Source of the DNA: Deinococcus sp. Leaf326
Lineage (GTDB): Bacteria > Deinococcota > Deinococci > Deinococcales > Deinococcaceae
Reading direction: 5' to 3'
DNA: 64,000 nt
NCBI RefSeq assembly: GCF_001424185.1
Contig: NZ_LMOM01000012.1
Location: forward strand, 28,906 to 92,905
The position numbers and the translations under genes were made by a program. Positions 63,401-64,000 of the stretch are shown piece by piece. Under the pieces are notes generated by a model that worked only from the letters and a program-made list of their open reading frames with translations, had not been told where the DNA came from and searched no databases. Positions within the stretch are counted from its first letter, which is position 1; each line of letters begins with the position of its first letter.

Positions 63401-63837
63401 AACGCCGTGAACTGCGCCGCCTGACGGGCGTCCAGAGGCCGGCCTTCGACCTCTCCGGCCCGCTCGAGCAGGGCGGCGGCCCACTGACCGGGAGTCTGCG
63501 GCTGGGTAGGCATGACCGGGGCCGCAGACGGCTGCACTGGCCGTTCAGGAGCCGCTCCGAGGCCCTCCAGGCTGGCCTCCAGATGGGATCGGCGCTGCCG
63601 GACTTGGCCTTCTTCCTGCCGGGCCAGCGCCGCCGCCCGTAGGGGCGCCTGAACGGCCTGCCGCTGGGCCACCACGGGCCGGCGGGTCAGGTCATCCAGC
63701 GCGCGGCCCAGGGCTAGGGTATCCGGCGGTGGAAGCGTCGCCTGCCGCGCCTGCACTGGCGCGGCAGGCCGGGGCAGCCGACGCGGCGCTGCCGGTTGAA
63801 TTTCGTTGAGGGCTAGGCGGCTCGGTCCGAACGTCAT
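60451..63837 (-). CDS. DUF4157 polymorphic toxin with C-terminal deaminase-like domain
   Basis: An 1128-residue multidomain protein without a signal peptide. Residues 1-260 are Gln/Arg/Ala-rich, 265-345 are the DUF4157 domain with HEVTH (325-329, zincin-like), and about 400-860 form a long helical Gly/Ala-rich region with hydrophobic stretches. The C-terminal toxin domain (about 880-1128) has HAE (His981, Glu983) and PC-x4-C (Cys1015, Cys1020), the zinc site and catalytic Glu of cytidine-deaminase-fold enzymes. DUF4157 proteins are known as cargo of extracellular contractile injection systems. The ATG at 63837 has GGAGGT upstream. Toxicity and target (DNA, RNA or nucleotide) are inference. 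Confidence 0.85.
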   Translation of the reverse strand: MTFGPSRLALNEIQPAAPRRLPRPAAPVQARQATLPPPDTLALGRALDDLTRRPVVAQRQAVQAPLRAAALARQEEGQVRQRRSHLEASLEGLGAAPERPVQPSAAPVMPTQPQTPGQWAAALLERAGEVEGRPLDARQAAQFTALQRQVAQTLAQGFRQDRRAPEERYSDYGDHLATLQRHPVSAPVAGVVLGLVPAAERPALQRAAAEGLERQLAHEEALTRDHSRQTVQRQLAELDAEAGRPLLERIQARRGAGNPLPEGVRRHLETGLNHDLSRVRIHDDAEAHKLAKGVRAIAFTAGTDIFFRRGHFDPDSRSGLELLAHEVTHTVQQSRGKVGGGVDPDAGLEAEARTMGAKLVEAMPNTVMPSAKSLLPPVSRYAPGVYTPAAATARVQAGAAQHFALKPLHDLQPRSVQRFDLGGALGAAWDATGGKVVEKGKELVASGLKVIPGYKELCLAFGRDLVTGNAVGGSAESILTALTNWVPGPLKDILRALRETNVIGKAWEWFKGELGKLDLAGALGEIASAIGKADLGAATSAVTRRISGVKNLIVGSARKIAEIGLTALTAGLGPLGKQIMAKLKGAGDVIVQVLKDPVKFARNLISAVGGGFKAFGSNAPKHLQNGIGQWLTGASGIAFPASFSLEGVFMTALSVMGLTYQTMRGKLVRALGPGGADKVGKAESTVQALQVMKGGLQHASEMKGEQGSVGKAVQDGVKSEVTKSLVLTGIQKLVTMLVPGGGFINAVIGAFQTVQTIVQQAAQIGQVVTNALGSVAAIAAGNISGAVGLIDRALGGAIPVALAWLGKLVGLGNLGGKIRNVINKVRGRLDRVVDKIVAKVKGIIEKALGKGKADGKLGDDRDTPNSAKVKADVRAYLASRLPKSFKTTGEVSAVLRSTYAKFQSGGLKALKTQRKGLNFSVLAKASPFENVGITQAEIMFDLDDIELMTRRRGVALKASINGIKIESSTNTPGKKGELPKHAEENFVLNAQKILTNLPQRGQGAKVVVQLSSSPCGDPGCDTILAQKLHNCASTLIDFAKTHKIDLSVQVLGLYTPNIAGGKALSKAGIQRMLEAGIRVETWTPDQAIRQIESQSGELDPAAARAIRSKVRNALKALEDISGLNLGGA

Positions 63838-64000
63838 GGCTGACCTCCCGAAACTGGCGTGGTTCACAGTTTACAGGATGGGGTCCTACGCGGACACAGA
63901 CTAGCACTACTCAAACACGGATTTTCGCGATATGGACAATGTTTTTACGAAGTTGATGGGTCTATATTTGAAGGCTGAAATGCTCAAATTATACTATCAA
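63838..64000. other. Window end, upstream region of the toxin gene
   Basis: The last 160 bases become strongly AT-rich towards the end. TAAACT on the minus strand about 25 nt before the toxin start could be a -10 box, without a clear -35. No gene is visible before the window ends. Confidence 0.3.

Noticed and set aside
59546..64000. Insertion sequence or integrase
   Set aside because: No transposase or recombinase motifs and no terminal inverted repeats could be found in the AT-rich region or the toxin gene.

Overview
The window is high-GC chromosomal DNA that reads as the genus Deinococcus. This is inferred from protein families seen by eye, not from a database search. Supporting signs are Thermus/Deinococcus-type EF-P and MglA, a long Ctc-type ribosomal protein L25, the TreZ/TreY/GlgX set, a futalosine-pathway type prenyltransferase, and many start codons preceded at 5-7 nt by a TANNNT box, the leaderless-mRNA layout known from Deinococcus. 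I cannot name the species.

Layout. 0.1-5.7 kb holds housekeeping genes: accB-accC, efp, rplY, an ATP-grasp protein and a PNPOx-fold stress protein. 5.8-9.8 kb is a suf Fe-S assembly operon (sufC-sufB-VOC-sufD, minus strand) with a promoter and a palindromic operator candidate. 10.0-19.3 kb is an envelope-energy block (TolQ/ExbB, TolR/ExbD, a TonB-like protein with a very long Ala/Pro linker, a secreted protein, an RND adaptor and an RND pump). 19.4-29.6 kb holds coaX, an alcohol dehydrogenase, treY-treZ, glgX and a GntR/UTRA regulator. 29.8-41.5 kb holds moaA, an M16 PreP-like protease, a fused DUF58-transglutaminase gene with its MoxR ATPase, VanZ-like, methylmalonyl-CoA epimerase, plsY and an ABC-2 exporter. 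41.6-42.9 kb has an aldo/keto reductase and tRNA-Pro, -Gly and -Arg.

Two AT-rich accessory patches interrupt the GC-rich backbone, each immediately downstream of tRNA genes. The first (about 43.0-45.6 kb) carries an SGNH-hydrolase lipoprotein, a membrane acyltransferase and a perfect 21-bp palindrome that contains two inverted DnaA-box sequences. The second (about 59.5-64 kb) carries an immunity-like gene and a 1128-residue DUF4157 polymorphic toxin with a C-terminal cytidine-deaminase-like domain, the best candidate for an undescribed system here. Between them lie a PAS-GGDEF-EAL protein, a phosphodiester glycosidase, mglB-mglA, mqnP, a GAF histidine kinase, a TrmJ-like RNA methyltransferase, GNAT and hydrolase genes, glgA, and tRNAs with CAU and CAC anticodons.

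How the genes work together. TreZ/TreY turn malto-oligosaccharides into trehalose, and GlgX and GlgA debranch and build glycogen. The suf genes supply Fe-S clusters, which MoaA needs. MglB is the expected GTPase-activating partner of MglA. The toxin and the small gene overlapping its 3' end form a toxin-immunity pair by architecture. Two genes (mqnP and the gene at 52999) sit behind tiny leaderless reading frames whose stop codon overlaps the start of the main gene.
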